Shown piece by piece: positions 1-6,438 of a stretch of DNA of 41,653 nucleotides (positions are counted from its first letter, which is position 1; each line of letters begins with the position of its first letter). The notes under the pieces are model-generated. The model had not been told where the DNA came from, did not search any database, and saw only the letters and a list, made by a program, of their open reading frames with translations. Made by a program: the position numbers and the translations under genes. The stretch lies in IMG/VR virus record IMGVR_UViG_3300044617_001281, positions 1 through 41,653 of that record. One strand, written 5' to 3'. Source of the stretch: a virus.

Positions 1-126
1 CAGCAGGTTCTTCTGCGGCGGTGTCCTCGCTATCCTCGGGTTCTTCGTCAGGATCGGCTTCAGTCGCCGGCTCCTCCTTGTCTACATCTTCAGCGGAATC
101 TTCAGATTTCTCCTCTGGCTCCTCTG
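1..126. repeat. Direct terminal repeat, left copy
   Basis: Bases 1-126 are identical to 41512-41637. The next 16 bases align with four mismatches (positions 127, 134, 136, 138), after which the right copy ends. The repeat lies inside the putative scaffold reading frame and keeps it open. The simplest reading is an assembly overlap of a circular or circularly permuted genome, with population variants meeting at the join. Confidence 0.9.
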
Positions 127-271
127 CTGTGTCTGCGTTGTCAGAGATCGTCTTTTCAGCGGACTCTTCTTTGGGTTCGTCGGTCGGGCGTTTAACGCCC
201 AACTCGGCTAGTGCCATTGAAACTACATCGTCCGCTCCCGCCGCTGTCGCGGCCACATTGTCTGTCGCCAT
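1..271 (-). CDS. Putative scaffold protein, N-terminal part (gene spans the contig ends)
   Basis: The ATG lies at 271 and 90 codons read off the left edge; the same frame resumes at 41511 because bases 1-126 repeat 41512-41637. Joined length is 349 aa. This part begins MATDNVAATAAGADDVVSMA and becomes very acidic (runs of E and D, about residues 45-90). An acidic N-terminus followed by a coiled coil, encoded directly before the major capsid gene, is typical of head scaffolding proteins, and that is the basis of the call; no family motif was recognised. A purine stretch (AGGGG) lies about 9 bases before the ATG, and the gene is the first behind the promoter at 362-390, so it opens the late operon. 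Confidence 0.6.
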   Translation of the reverse strand, partial: MATDNVAATAAGADDVVSMALAELGVKRPTDEPKEESAEKTISDNADTAEEPEEKSEDSAEDVDKEEPATEADPDEEPEDSEDTAAEEPA

Positions 272-361
272 AGGATAAAACCCCTAAGAGGTGCGCCAAA
301 GACTTGGGGGGAACCGGAGCCTTAGAACCGGAGTGAAGCGCGATACGCCTCTCTATCCTCA

Positions 362-390
362 CACATAGCACACAATGTGTGCGGTGTCAA
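362..390 (-). promoter_or_regulatory. Late-operon promoter (sigma70-like)
   Basis: On the minus strand a perfect TTGACA (390-385) is followed after 17 bases by TATGTG (367-362). It points at the scaffold start at 271, giving a leader of about 85 bases. No other gene lies between. The spacer is filled by a palindrome (368-382), so the promoter is probably repressed by a protein bound between the two hexamers. Confidence 0.6.
368..382. promoter_or_regulatory. Candidate operator in promoter spacer
   Basis: GCACACA-A-TGTGTGC is a perfect 7-base inverted repeat around one central base, lying exactly between the -35 and -10 hexamers of the late promoter. This is the classic position of a repressor site. 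The binding protein is unknown. Confidence 0.5.
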
Positions 391-399
391 TACGGGATT

Positions 400-416
400 G
401 TATCGTTATACGATAC
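400..416. promoter_or_regulatory. Candidate operator upstream of late promoter
   Basis: GTATCGT-TAT-ACGATAC is a 7-base inverted repeat centred about 18 bases upstream of the -35 hexamer. A further dyad, ACTTGT-TC-ACAAGT, lies at 459-472. The arms differ in sequence from the spacer dyad, so a different regulator, perhaps an activator, may bind. Confidence 0.4.
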
Positions 417-608
417 TTCGCTTATGTCTCGGGGCGACACTTGGATAGAATCGCATAGACTTGTTCACAAGTGTTTGCACTTTGTGTCACCTTTTGTGCG
501 GTGTTTTTGATACAAAGCGTATGCACTTGCGCGCGGAGTTATACGGTTTGTAACGGTTTGCCGGTGCGGATGAGCGGCGACATTTTGGAGTGTCGGCGGG
601 CGGCGACT

Positions 609-638
609 TGTAAGAAAAACAGGGCTGTTTTTCTTACA
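609..638. repeat. 13-base perfect inverted repeat
   Basis: TGTAAGAAAAACA and TGTTTTTCTTACA face each other across four bases (GGGC). Outside them TTTGTAACG (547-555) pairs with CGTTACAAA (644-652), giving nested dyads. The stem is AT-rich with runs of A and T on both flanks, which would suit a bidirectional terminator or a protein-binding site. Confidence 0.5.
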
Positions 639-740
639 GATTTCGTTACAAATACAGAGTTGTTTCTATAACGGGGTTCCCGAGCGGGGATAAATGCTGG
701 GAAGCGGCCGGATTATACGCGATTGGGTGTGATCGGGAAT

Positions 741-795
741 AGTGAAAAGCGGACGCTAAATGTCCGCTTCACACTACATTAACGCAGTGTAGTGT
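741..795 (-). terminator. Tandem hairpins, probable terminator of the early operon
   Basis: AAGCGGAC (747-754) pairs with GTCCGCTT (762-769) across 7 bases, and the stem extends imperfectly to 741-775. Next to it ACACTACA (771-778) pairs with TGTAGTGT (788-795). In the minus direction the larger stem is followed by a short T run (GCTTTTC). It lies about 90 bases past the stop of the last left-operon gene at 882. Confidence 0.5.
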
Positions 796-881
796 CGCCG
801 GATGTTTACTTCGGCGGCGGCAAATGGAGTCAGGGTTCATCTGCGGCAACTGTTCGATATTGTCGAATAGTTCAAACGCGC

Positions 882-1172
882 CTACTGGACTTTTGCCGCC
901 TCGGCCCTAGTGGCTTCCAAGTAGTCCCACAATTCCACCAACGCATTGAGCTGGCCGTTGGCGTGGGCGAGGAGGCCGGGGTCTTTGGCGGTGGCCATGT
1001 TGCTGGCGAGGGCGACACCGTCCGCGATGCGATCTTGCAGGGCAACCATGACGGCTCGCCAGCAGGGCGGGGCTTGGTCGCGGGAGAAGGCAAGGGCGCC
1101 TTTGAAGTCGAACTCTTCGTCTTCAGAAACGGGGTAGCGGTCGATGGGGATGGTTTTCGTTTTGGTGAACAT
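882..1172 (-). CDS. Hypothetical protein, 96 aa, last gene of the terminase end
   Basis: Start chosen at the ATG at 1172 (MFTKTKTIPIDRYP), five bases past the stop of the zinc-ribbon gene; the longer in-frame extension overlaps that gene and looks non-coding. Residues 20-96 are probably all helical (DRIADGVALASNMATAKDPG and NALVELWDYLEATRAEAAK). No family recognised. Its place right behind the large terminase leaves open that it is a packaging accessory protein, but nothing in the sequence proves that. Confidence 0.7.
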   Translation of the reverse strand: MFTKTKTIPIDRYPVSEDEEFDFKGALAFSRDQAPPCWRAVMVALQDRIADGVALASNMATAKDPGLLAHANGQLNALVELWDYLEATRAEAAKVQ

Positions 1173-1176
1173 AAAG

Positions 1177-1383
1177 TTAGATCCAGAAAGGATACATGAG
1201 CTTGTTGGCTTCGATGACGTGCGGGCCGCACTCGCGGCAGATGGGGCCGAGTTGTTCGTCCACGCCATGGATGTCTTCGATACGAAGCTGCTTGGAACAC
1301 ACACCGCAGCGCGGCGGCTCCTTGCTGCGGCCTCGCCATGGGCGCACGCGCGGGGGTGGGGGAACTGTGCCGCTGGGAGCCAT
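1177..1383 (-). CDS. Small zinc-ribbon protein (68 aa)
   Basis: Two CxxC pairs, C26-C29 (CGVC) and C49-C52 (CREC), form a four-cysteine zinc ribbon; the N-terminal 25 residues are basic and proline-rich. The start overlaps the terminase stop as TAATG, so translation is coupled to the large terminase. Likely a nucleic-acid-binding or protein-docking module acting with the terminase; the exact role is unknown. Confidence 0.75.
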   Translation of the reverse strand: MAPSGTVPPPPRVRPWRGRSKEPPRCGVCSKQLRIEDIHGVDEQLGPICRECGPHVIEANKLMYPFWI

Positions 1384-3032
1384 TAGTAACTGCCTCCTCC
1401 ACGCGGGCGCAGGATGTCGCCTTCGACATTGTTGCAGCCGGAGAGAACTAAATAACGAACCAGGTCGGGGAAGTCCTTACTACTGCCCTTGGTCCCGTCA
1501 GCCCCTGTCCATTCCTTCATGCACCAGATTAGGTTCTGGCAGTTCTCGCTGATGTAGAGCTTGGGTTGGTTAAGTGCGTTGAGAGGCTTCTGCGTATCGT
1601 AGTGCAGCCAGTCGTTGATGAGGGCGACACCTTCGTCAATCGTGTCTCCCGGCGTGGCGGTGAAGTCCATGCCGAGGTCGCTCATTTCTTCGATCAGCGT
1701 GGTGGGGCGCTCCTTGGCTAACGTCTGCGCATTGCCGTAGCGGCTGTCCATCCATCTCTCAAAGATGCGTTCGCCGTTCTCGACGCTCTTAATCTCTTCG
1801 GCATAGCGCTCTAAACCAAAGCCAAAGTCTTTCTGCGCGGGGCCTTGGCGTCCGTCTGCCTTCTTACCGTCCGGCTCGGCCCACATGCCGGGGTAGCCGA
1901 CGCCCTCGACATACTCGTTCGGGCAGGGCCATTCGCGGTAGATGAAACAACGGTTGGCACTGTCGAATAGCGCCCAAATCATCGCCCAATTCCTGCCGGA
2001 GCACGGATCGACAAAGTGGTAGCGGGTGCCTTCCTTGGGAATCCATTCGTGCTTGATGACGTGGACCTTGTCGCTGAATAGCGGGAAGCGGTTGTTTATC
2101 GAGCGGGTCGGAACGCCATAGGCGCGGCAGAGGATCTTCTCCCGCGTCTCGTTGCGTAGCTCCTGCTGCATGCGGTCCCAGCCGGCCCATGGATTTCCCT
2201 TGGTCTGAAAGTAAATGATCGGCCGGCCCTTGCGTCCGGTCTGGACGATGGGCACCTTCTCGTAGCCGACGATGACCTTCTCGCCTTGCTTGTCCTCAAA
2301 CTTGGGCAGCAGCTCGGCATCGCACTCCTCCACGTTGCGGGCGCCGGTGAGGTAGTCTTTGACCGTTGGCGAGTAGCCTTCGATGGGGGTGAACGTGACG
2401 ATGAGCACGCCGTTGCGGTCGAGCAGACGGAAGCGCAAGGTCTCCAAGAAATCTATGGGCACCAATTCGTCGCACCAGACGACATCGACCTCGCCGCCCT
2501 CAATGGTGGAAATGTCCTGACTGTAATTGCGGAAGATACATTGGGCGCCATTGGGGGCGACGAACTTGTTTTCGGTGAAGCCGCCTTTGACCGAGTAGGT
2601 GATATTCGTGACGGTGCTCTTGCGCGCCTGCCGCCAATCGGCTGGCATATATTTGAAGACGCGGGGCTGTTGCATTTCCACCGAGTTGGGCGCCGTCGTT
2701 TGGAAGCACCACGCAACAGATTGCTTTTTGTGATACAATCTGTGGATCACCTCGCGCGCGGCCCATTCGGTTTTGCCGGAGCGGTTGCCGCCCATGACGA
2801 GCAGTTCGCGGTTGTCTTCCAAGAGTTGGCTGGCCTTGCTCCAGATCGGCGGGCGGTAGCCGTATCTATAAGGATCTACTTTTTCCTTTAAGATTAGTTC
2901 TTCCCGCTTGAGCAACAGATCCCAGCCCTTCTCCGGCCCGATGGCCAAGAGCACGTCCTTGGGCGGCAGCTTCATCACCGGATGCGGTGTCGGCGTGAAG
3001 CGGGAGCGGGGGGTGGATTTCTTTTCGCTCAT
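1383..3032 (-). CDS. terL: Terminase large subunit
   Basis: ATPase-nuclease motor that packages DNA into the prohead and cuts it. The N-terminal ATPase has a Walker A motif GGNRSGKT at residues 81-88 and a Walker B motif VDVVWCDE at 182-189. The C-terminal RNase-H-like nuclease probably begins at YHFVDPCSGRNW, with D342 as a catalytic acid. Length (549 aa) is normal. The start overlaps a 45-codon ORF by ATGA. Unusually, the gene sits at the end of the replication operon rather than beside the portal gene, and no small subunit is recognisable next to it. Confidence 0.95.
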   Translation of the reverse strand: MSEKKSTPRSRFTPTPHPVMKLPPKDVLLAIGPEKGWDLLLKREELILKEKVDPYRYGYRPPIWSKASQLLEDNRELLVMGGNRSGKTEWAAREVIHRLYHKKQSVAWCFQTTAPNSVEMQQPRVFKYMPADWRQARKSTVTNITYSVKGGFTENKFVAPNGAQCIFRNYSQDISTIEGGEVDVVWCDELVPIDFLETLRFRLLDRNGVLIVTFTPIEGYSPTVKDYLTGARNVEECDAELLPKFEDKQGEKVIVGYEKVPIVQTGRKGRPIIYFQTKGNPWAGWDRMQQELRNETREKILCRAYGVPTRSINNRFPLFSDKVHVIKHEWIPKEGTRYHFVDPCSGRNWAMIWALFDSANRCFIYREWPCPNEYVEGVGYPGMWAEPDGKKADGRQGPAQKDFGFGLERYAEEIKSVENGERIFERWMDSRYGNAQTLAKERPTTLIEEMSDLGMDFTATPGDTIDEGVALINDWLHYDTQKPLNALNQPKLYISENCQNLIWCMKEWTGADGTKGSSKDFPDLVRYLVLSGCNNVEGDILRPRGGGSY

Positions 3033-3166
3033 CTAAAAAATGGCGGGGGCGGGCAAAATCCCCAAGATGCCCGCTTCCCGCCGCGCATCGGCAGGCAGCC
3101 GCAAGCAGTCGCACACCCTCTTGTCGTGCTCTTGCTTGCCGCCCGTTGTCCTTTGCGCAAAGTCAT
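3029..3166 (-). CDS. Hypothetical 45-aa protein upstream of terL
   Basis: Too short for usual gene calling. Its ATG (3166) overlaps the stop of the upstream 81-aa gene as ATGA and its TGA overlaps the terL start as ATGA, so it fills the 130-base gap exactly in the style of the whole operon. The product is basic, has four cysteines (positions 18, 22, 24, 38) and ends in a proline-phenylalanine run. No family recognised. A competing frame ending in TAG just before terL has no coupled start. Confidence 0.5.
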   Translation of the reverse strand: MTLRKGQRAASKSTTRGCATACGCLPMRGGKRASWGFCPPPPFFR

Positions 3167-3408
3167 CGTTCGTCGGGCCACTCGCCCTCAATGAGCGTGT
3201 GGTCGAGCTTGAGATCGGCAAGCGACTCGCGCTCGCACGTCTCTTTGACAAAATCCCAAGTGCGCGATTCCGGCCGCACCAAAACAGACCAACCCCTGCT
3301 TGTCTTGCGCGCCTTGCACTCCATCACTGGCCCGAGTTCGGACTTGTGGATGATCCAAAAGGTTCCACCCGCCGTGCCCCTTGGTTTCTTTGCGGGGCGG
3401 GCCTTCAC
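3163..3408 (-). CDS. Hypothetical protein, 81 aa
   Basis: Starts with GTG at 3408, overlapping the stop of the upstream nuclease-like gene by GTGA. Basic N-terminus (MKARPAKKPRG), then a mixed alpha/beta-looking stretch (GTFWIIHKSELGPVMECKAR). No family recognised. Conservation of the coupled overlap supports it being real. Confidence 0.7.
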   Translation of the reverse strand: MKARPAKKPRGTAGGTFWIIHKSELGPVMECKARKTSRGWSVLVRPESRTWDFVKETCERESLADLKLDHTLIEGEWPDER

Positions 3409-3875
3409 GCGAATGCCTCCTGCGGCTCACAGAACCGCACATGCTGCTTGGGCACCGTATAGTTGCGGCAGCGGCGGCCTTGCTTGGGGTCGTAGACTTC
3501 CTCGACCTGCCAGTGCTTGCGGGTCCAGCCATAGACGACGGCGGCCACGGTGCGGGTGGCGTTCTCGATGACGTAGGCTAGGACCGGCGTGTCGGCTTTG
3601 GCGTCTACCTTGTAAGCCTCGTCCACGATGACCGTGGGGTAGGGGTAATCCTCGCGGCTGGTGAAATGCAGGTTGGTGCGGACCTTGTGCTCGACGCGGC
3701 CTTGCACCATCAAGTCGCCGTTGTCGGCGTATTGCTCGCGCACGGTCGCATCGGGGCGGGTGCGCTGCGGCGGCAGCCAGACTTGCATGCCGGTCTGACG
3801 CAGCTTGTCGGCAAAGTCGTTGACCGCCCGCCGGCTGGCGCTCAAGTCGCCGAGAAATTGCTGGTCGGATTTCAT
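3405..3875 (-). CDS. Putative PD-(D/E)XK-type nuclease (156 aa)
   Basis: Start at the ATG at 3875 (MKSDQQFLGDLSASRRAVND); further upstream the frame crosses the methyltransferase gene antisense to nothing and is not credible. Residues 54-64 read D-LMVQGRV-E-H-K, matching the D...ExK active site of PD-(D/E)XK nucleases, followed by a beta-rich domain (YPTVIVDEAYKVD, VLAYVIENATRTVAAVVYGW). The leader is A/C-rich with no Shine-Dalgarno sequence. It may trim or resolve DNA before packaging. The fold assignment rests on a short motif only. Confidence 0.55.
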   Translation of the reverse strand: MKSDQQFLGDLSASRRAVNDFADKLRQTGMQVWLPPQRTRPDATVREQYADNGDLMVQGRVEHKVRTNLHFTSREDYPYPTVIVDEAYKVDAKADTPVLAYVIENATRTVAAVVYGWTRKHWQVEEVYDPKQGRRCRNYTVPKQHVRFCEPQEAFA

Positions 3876-3900
3876 GCGGGTGTGTGCGGTTGTGTGCTGT

Positions 3901-4495
3901 TTAGGCGGCAATAAGATCAGCTTGCGCAGGGGCACCCCACTGCTTGGCCATCGCTTGGGCAACTCCGGGGAATGTTCGGCTTCTCTCGCGTTTGCACTCG
4001 GGCGTGCTCCATCCAAAGCCACACCCCTTATGGACGCGGTTGTCTCGCCCCGGAACAATCTCGGTAGGCTGGAGCGGTGGAAGACCTTTAAGCCAAAGGC
4101 AAGTCGCCTTGGTTTCGCCATGCCCGAACTCCCAAGGCTGAATCGTTTGATCCGGCTTACGCCAAAGCGTGGACATGATGCACACCGGGTTCTCGATGGC
4201 GATGCGCGGGATGTCTGCGTTGGCCAGCCGCATGAAGAACGAGACTGCCGACTGCTGCCGGCCGTCCATGCGTTTGTCGGCAAAGTGTCGCGCGCCGCTG
4301 ACAGACAGGTGCGTGCATGGCGGGTGCGCAATCATCAAGTCCCACGGATAGTCGAGCACATCGCGCACGTCCCCCTGGTAGTGCGGCCCCGGTGTTTCGG
4401 TCGGCAGCAAGTCGCAACTCATGGCGTCATGCCCCCCCCCCGATAAACGCATCGCGGACCACGCCGCTAAATTCACACGCGATCAGAACTTTCAT
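3901..4495 (-). pseudogene. DNA-methyltransferase-like gene broken at a poly-G tract (possible phase variation)
   Basis: The first 18 codons (4495 down, MKVLIACEFSGVVRDAFI) resemble the N-terminus of a phage methyltransferase-like family with a CEFSG cofactor motif. The continuation HDAMSCDLLPTE, WDLMIAHPPCTHLSVSG and AIENPVC lies in another frame down to 3901. The frames meet at a run of ten G on the coding strand (C at 4432-4441). Nine G would read FI-GGG-HDAMSCD without a break, and give the spacing I recall for this family. Either one base was gained by assembly error or slippage, or the tract is a real on/off switch. Motif PPC (in AHPPCTH) is the expected catalytic loop of a C5-type enzyme. 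Confidence 0.7.
4432..4441. repeat. Homopolymer tract C10 (G10 on coding strand)
   Basis: Ten consecutive C on the plus strand inside the methyltransferase-like gene. Homopolymers of this length slip during replication, and the reading frame of the gene depends on it. Confidence 0.95.
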
Positions 4496-4694
4496 CTTCT
4501 TGAATGTCCAAAGTCGGATTCGGCGCACTGACGATCTGGTCGATGCGGACGGTGAGCCATTCGCCGTTGTCTTCGCGGATGACGGTGACGTAATCGTTCT
4601 CACCGCCGCCGTTCTTGCAGTAGATGAGCGTGCGGCAGGGGGCGTCCTTGCCTTTGACGTAGACACGCTCGCGGTCGGGGAAGAAGGCGATCAT
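4473..4694 (-). CDS. Hypothetical protein, 73 aa
   Basis: Start taken at ATG 4694 (MIAFFPDRERVYVKG); an in-frame ATG at 4742 is possible. The product looks like a small beta-rich protein (RTLIYCKNGG, YVTVIREDNGEWLTVRIDQI) with an acidic tail. It overlaps the methyltransferase-like start by 23 bases. No ribosome-binding site is evident at either start and no family is recognised. Confidence 0.65.
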   Translation of the reverse strand: MIAFFPDRERVYVKGKDAPCRTLIYCKNGGGENDYVTVIREDNGEWLTVRIDQIVSAPNPTLDIQEDESSDRV

Positions 4695-4695
4695 A

Positions 4696-5190
4696 TCAAA
4701 AGAGAGACAGGGCCACCGGCATTTCAGTGCCCAGATGCACATTGGAGCCGGTGATGGTTAGCGTTCCCTGTCTGTTGCTTTCGCTGCCGCCGGACCTGTG
4801 CCCCATGGGCACGTCTTGCCAGAATCCGGCGCTTGGATCACGCAACCGTGACGCCTTCCACGGCAACGGGCGTTCGTGATGCCTTACGCTTCTGGGTGCG
4901 CAGCGAAAGATTTGCCGGGAACGGTGCGGCCGCACCTTTTCAGACGCACGGGTGACCATGGTTGCGAGGGTAGTGGGGTGCCGTATTATCTGGGGCCGAC
5001 ACAGGCCGATAAGCCGTATCCCTCTCCCGACCACAGGACCCACCATACGGTGCTCCTCGTTTACTGCGCTGCCCGACAAAGTAATGGGCAGCAGGCTCCG
5101 CTTTTGTTGCGCTTACGAAGCTGGCGGTTATGTGACTAGCGGGGCGAATGCCTCCTGCCGGCGCAATACCTTTGACTGCTGCTTGAAAAT
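4696..5190 (-). other. 500-bp stretch without a convincing gene; break in the coupled-gene chain
   Basis: Every frame is interrupted or looks unnatural. An 84-codon frame (5194-4940) starts with ATGA overlap to the upstream gene but ends in improbable sequence. A 116-codon frame (5046-4696) has a good GAGGAG ribosome site and ends two bases before the next ATG, yet is arginine/proline-rich and unlike a folded protein. A 27-codon frame (4841-4758) also exists. The two longer frames differ by one base, so a single frameshift would join them. Several short hairpins occur, for example CACC-GTAT-GGTG near 5050, CCGTG/CACGG near 4855, and GGTGCGGCCGCACC near 4930. It could be a decayed gene, a structured RNA or an intron-like insertion; I cannot decide. 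Confidence 0.4.
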
Positions 5191-5361
5191 TCATTTGCTC
5201 TTGCGCTTGCTCATCTCCGCGCACAAGGCATCGGCCTTGCGCTTGGCTGCTTTGGCGACCATGCTGGCGCGCAGTGATTTGAGGCGCATGATCTCTTGGT
5301 CTATCGCCTCAATCTCCGGTGTCATAATGCGATACTTTTCCATAATGTCAGGGCTGGCCAT
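5191..5361 (-). CDS. Small helical protein (56 aa)
   Basis: Missed by ordinary ORF length cut-offs. It reads MASPDIMEKYRIMTPEIEAI then a basic, probably coiled-coil helix rich in K, R and A (LKSLRASMVAKAAKRKADAL). The start overlaps the end of the membrane-protein gene by 14 bases and the stop makes an ATGA with the next possible start. Function unknown. Confidence 0.65.
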   Translation of the reverse strand: MASPDIMEKYRIMTPEIEAIDQEIMRLKSLRASMVAKAAKRKADALCAEMSKRKSK

Positions 5362-5503
5362 TTACGGTGATGTAAAGGAAGCCAAAGTTGGCAAACGCAT
5401 AGCCCGCAAAGGCCACGGCGAGACCCGCATTGCCCTCGCGGTAAAAGCCCACTGCGGTGAGCAGGTAGCAGATGGTGGTGATGAGAAGGGGCGTGAAGGT
5501 CAC
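5348..5503 (-). CDS. Two-helix membrane protein, holin-like (51 aa)
   Basis: Starts with GTG at 5503 in a GTGA overlap with the upstream stop, preceded by a strong AAGGGGA ribosome site. Two hydrophobic segments, about residues 3-20 (FTPLLITTICYLLTAVGF) and 27-46 (GLAVAFAGYAFANFGFLYIT), separated by a short charged turn (YREGN). The size and topology fit a class II holin or another small inner-membrane protein. The main lysis block lies elsewhere (32275-33780), so the role here may be different. Confidence 0.7.
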   Translation of the reverse strand: MTFTPLLITTICYLLTAVGFYREGNAGLAVAFAGYAFANFGFLYITVNGQP

Positions 5504-5694
5504 TTGCTGGTCCCCTTCAGCTCAATTTCCCGGCAAATATCTGCATAGGCCCGATCGGCCGCCATTCGCTCTAGGCGCAACTTGTGGCATTGTTCGCGGG
5601 CGCTGCGTAGCCGCCGCTCCAGGTCCTGCGCAAACTCGGTCGGCACGACATGGTTGCCGCGCGCAAGATTGTCGGTTTCCGGCGTATCGCTCAC
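5500..5694 (-). CDS. Small phage protein of the SDTPETD type (64 aa)
   Basis: GTG start at 5694 inside a GTGA overlap with the upstream stop. It opens SDTPETDN, followed by VVPTEFAQDLERRLRSAREQ and a long charged helix to the end. This combination of a TP-TD opening and a following coiled coil is common in phage genomes and has no assigned function as far as I know. Probably dimeric through the coiled coil (residues 21-60). Confidence 0.75.
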   Translation of the reverse strand: MSDTPETDNLARGNHVVPTEFAQDLERRLRSAREQCHKLRLERMAADRAYADICREIELKGTSK

Positions 5695-5825
5695 TTGGCC
5701 TTGAATCCTCCGCGCTTGGCCTTCATCTCGGAGTAGACCTTGGGCGAGACCGTTGACTTGCTCTTGGGCCGGCTGGTGCCAGCGGCCTTGCGGGCGTTGA
5801 TATTTGCGTAGAGTCCCTTTTTCAT
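5691..5825 (-). CDS. Small basic phage protein of the MKKGLYANI type (44 aa)
   Basis: Begins MKKGLYANINARKAAGTSRP and is rich in lysine throughout. Proteins starting this way are widespread in phages of many hosts; no role is known to me. The start overlaps the upstream stop by TAATG and the stop overlaps the next start by GTGA, so it is translated as part of a coupled chain. Confidence 0.75.
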   Translation of the reverse strand: MKKGLYANINARKAAGTSRPKSKSTVSPKVYSEMKAKRGGFKAK

Positions 5826-6082
5826 TAGCAACTCCATGCCTTGCGGCTCCAGTAGTTGGCCGAGAGTTTGTCGCCAGTGCCTTTGATGCCGCCGCTGCGG
5901 GCGCAGTAGCTGGCCTTGCGGGAGGGTTGATCTTTCTTGATCGACATGTTGGGGTCGCCGAAGCGGACCAACTTGGTCTGGTCTCCCGACTTGGCCAGCA
6001 CGGCAAACTTCTTCGGGCCGTCTGGCGTGCGTTTGGGTTTGTTGTAACCGGAGAAGGTTTCTCCTCGGTATTTGATGCTCAT
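5825..6082 (-). CDS. Conserved phage protein with FGDPNMSIKK motif (85 aa)
   Basis: Sequence elements SGYNKPKRTPDGPKKFAVLA, KLVRFGDPNMSIKKDQPSRK and a C-terminal NYWSRKAW match a small conserved phage family that I recognise by pattern (often annotated only as a DUF protein). It is basic and probably binds nucleic acid or acts in virion assembly; no function is established. ATGA overlap with the upstream gene. Confidence 0.75.
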   Translation of the reverse strand: MSIKYRGETFSGYNKPKRTPDGPKKFAVLAKSGDQTKLVRFGDPNMSIKKDQPSRKASYCARSGGIKGTGDKLSANYWSRKAWSC

Positions 6083-6438
6083 ACTTTTTTGTCTAATTTT
6101 GTGCGGGCCTGCTTGTAGAGGTAGGCGATGAGGTAGGCCCCGGTCTCCTCGTCGCTGGATTCGATGTGGCGCAGGAAGTCGCTGACAACGTGATACAGTT
6201 CATGCACCAGGCTGCCGTGGTCTTCGTGATGGTTCTCGATCCAGATGAGCGCCCAGTTGCCGTGACTCATGCACCAAGCGGCGGCTGAGTCGTCGGGGGC
6301 GTTCTCGGGATCGTTGGCGTCCATCTCCATGAGGGCCGCACAACGCTTCAACGCCAACGACTGCGGGGTGCTGACGTAGAACTCTACGCGCAACCCGAAG
6401 GTGTTCTCGTTGACGGTGAAGCGGCGGGGCTTTTTCAT
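6079..6438 (-). CDS. Putative HExxH metal-dependent protein (119 aa)
   Basis: Residues 79-83 read HELYH, a zinc-peptidase-type HExxH motif in a predicted helix (SLVHELYHVVSDFL), and an acidic cluster 14-18 residues later (DEETGAYLIAYL, E97/E98) could give the third ligand. A second histidine cluster HHEDH is at 70-74. The fold resembles small phage proteins with a helix-borne HExxH and peptidase-like architecture. Substrate unknown. Overlaps both neighbours by ATGA. Confidence 0.65.
   Translation of the reverse strand: MKKPRRFTVNENTFGLRVEFYVSTPQSLALKRCAALMEMDANDPENAPDDSAAAWCMSHGNWALIWIENHHEDHGSLVHELYHVVSDFLRHIESSDEETGAYLIAYLYKQARTKLDKKV

Larger units (their letters stand above)
272..881. other. 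Gene-free control region between early-operon end and late-operon start
   Basis: About 610 bases with no credible gene. Going in the minus direction from the end of the left operon it holds two hairpins (741-775 and 771-795), a 13-base inverted repeat (609-638) nested inside a wider 9-base pair (547-555 with 644-652), three short palindromes (459-472, 400-416, 368-382) and a sigma70-like promoter (362-390). It also has a duplicated GAACCGGAG at 311-319 and 325-333 in the expected 5' leader. Such density of dyads suggests terminators, operators and possibly the packaging site, since the terminase operon ends here and the head operon begins. Confidence 0.6.

Noticed and set aside
21-278. Serine-rich plus-strand frame at the left end
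   Set aside because: Antisense of the acidic scaffold tract (GAG/GAA codons read backwards give serine).
471-671. 66-codon plus-strand frame in the control region
   Set aside because: No ribosome site, cysteine-rich random-looking product, and it covers the nested inverted repeats.
4876-5139. 87-codon plus-strand gene in the ambiguous gap
   Set aside because: No ribosome site, against the direction of the operon, and composition is not protein-like; noted only as part of the gap.
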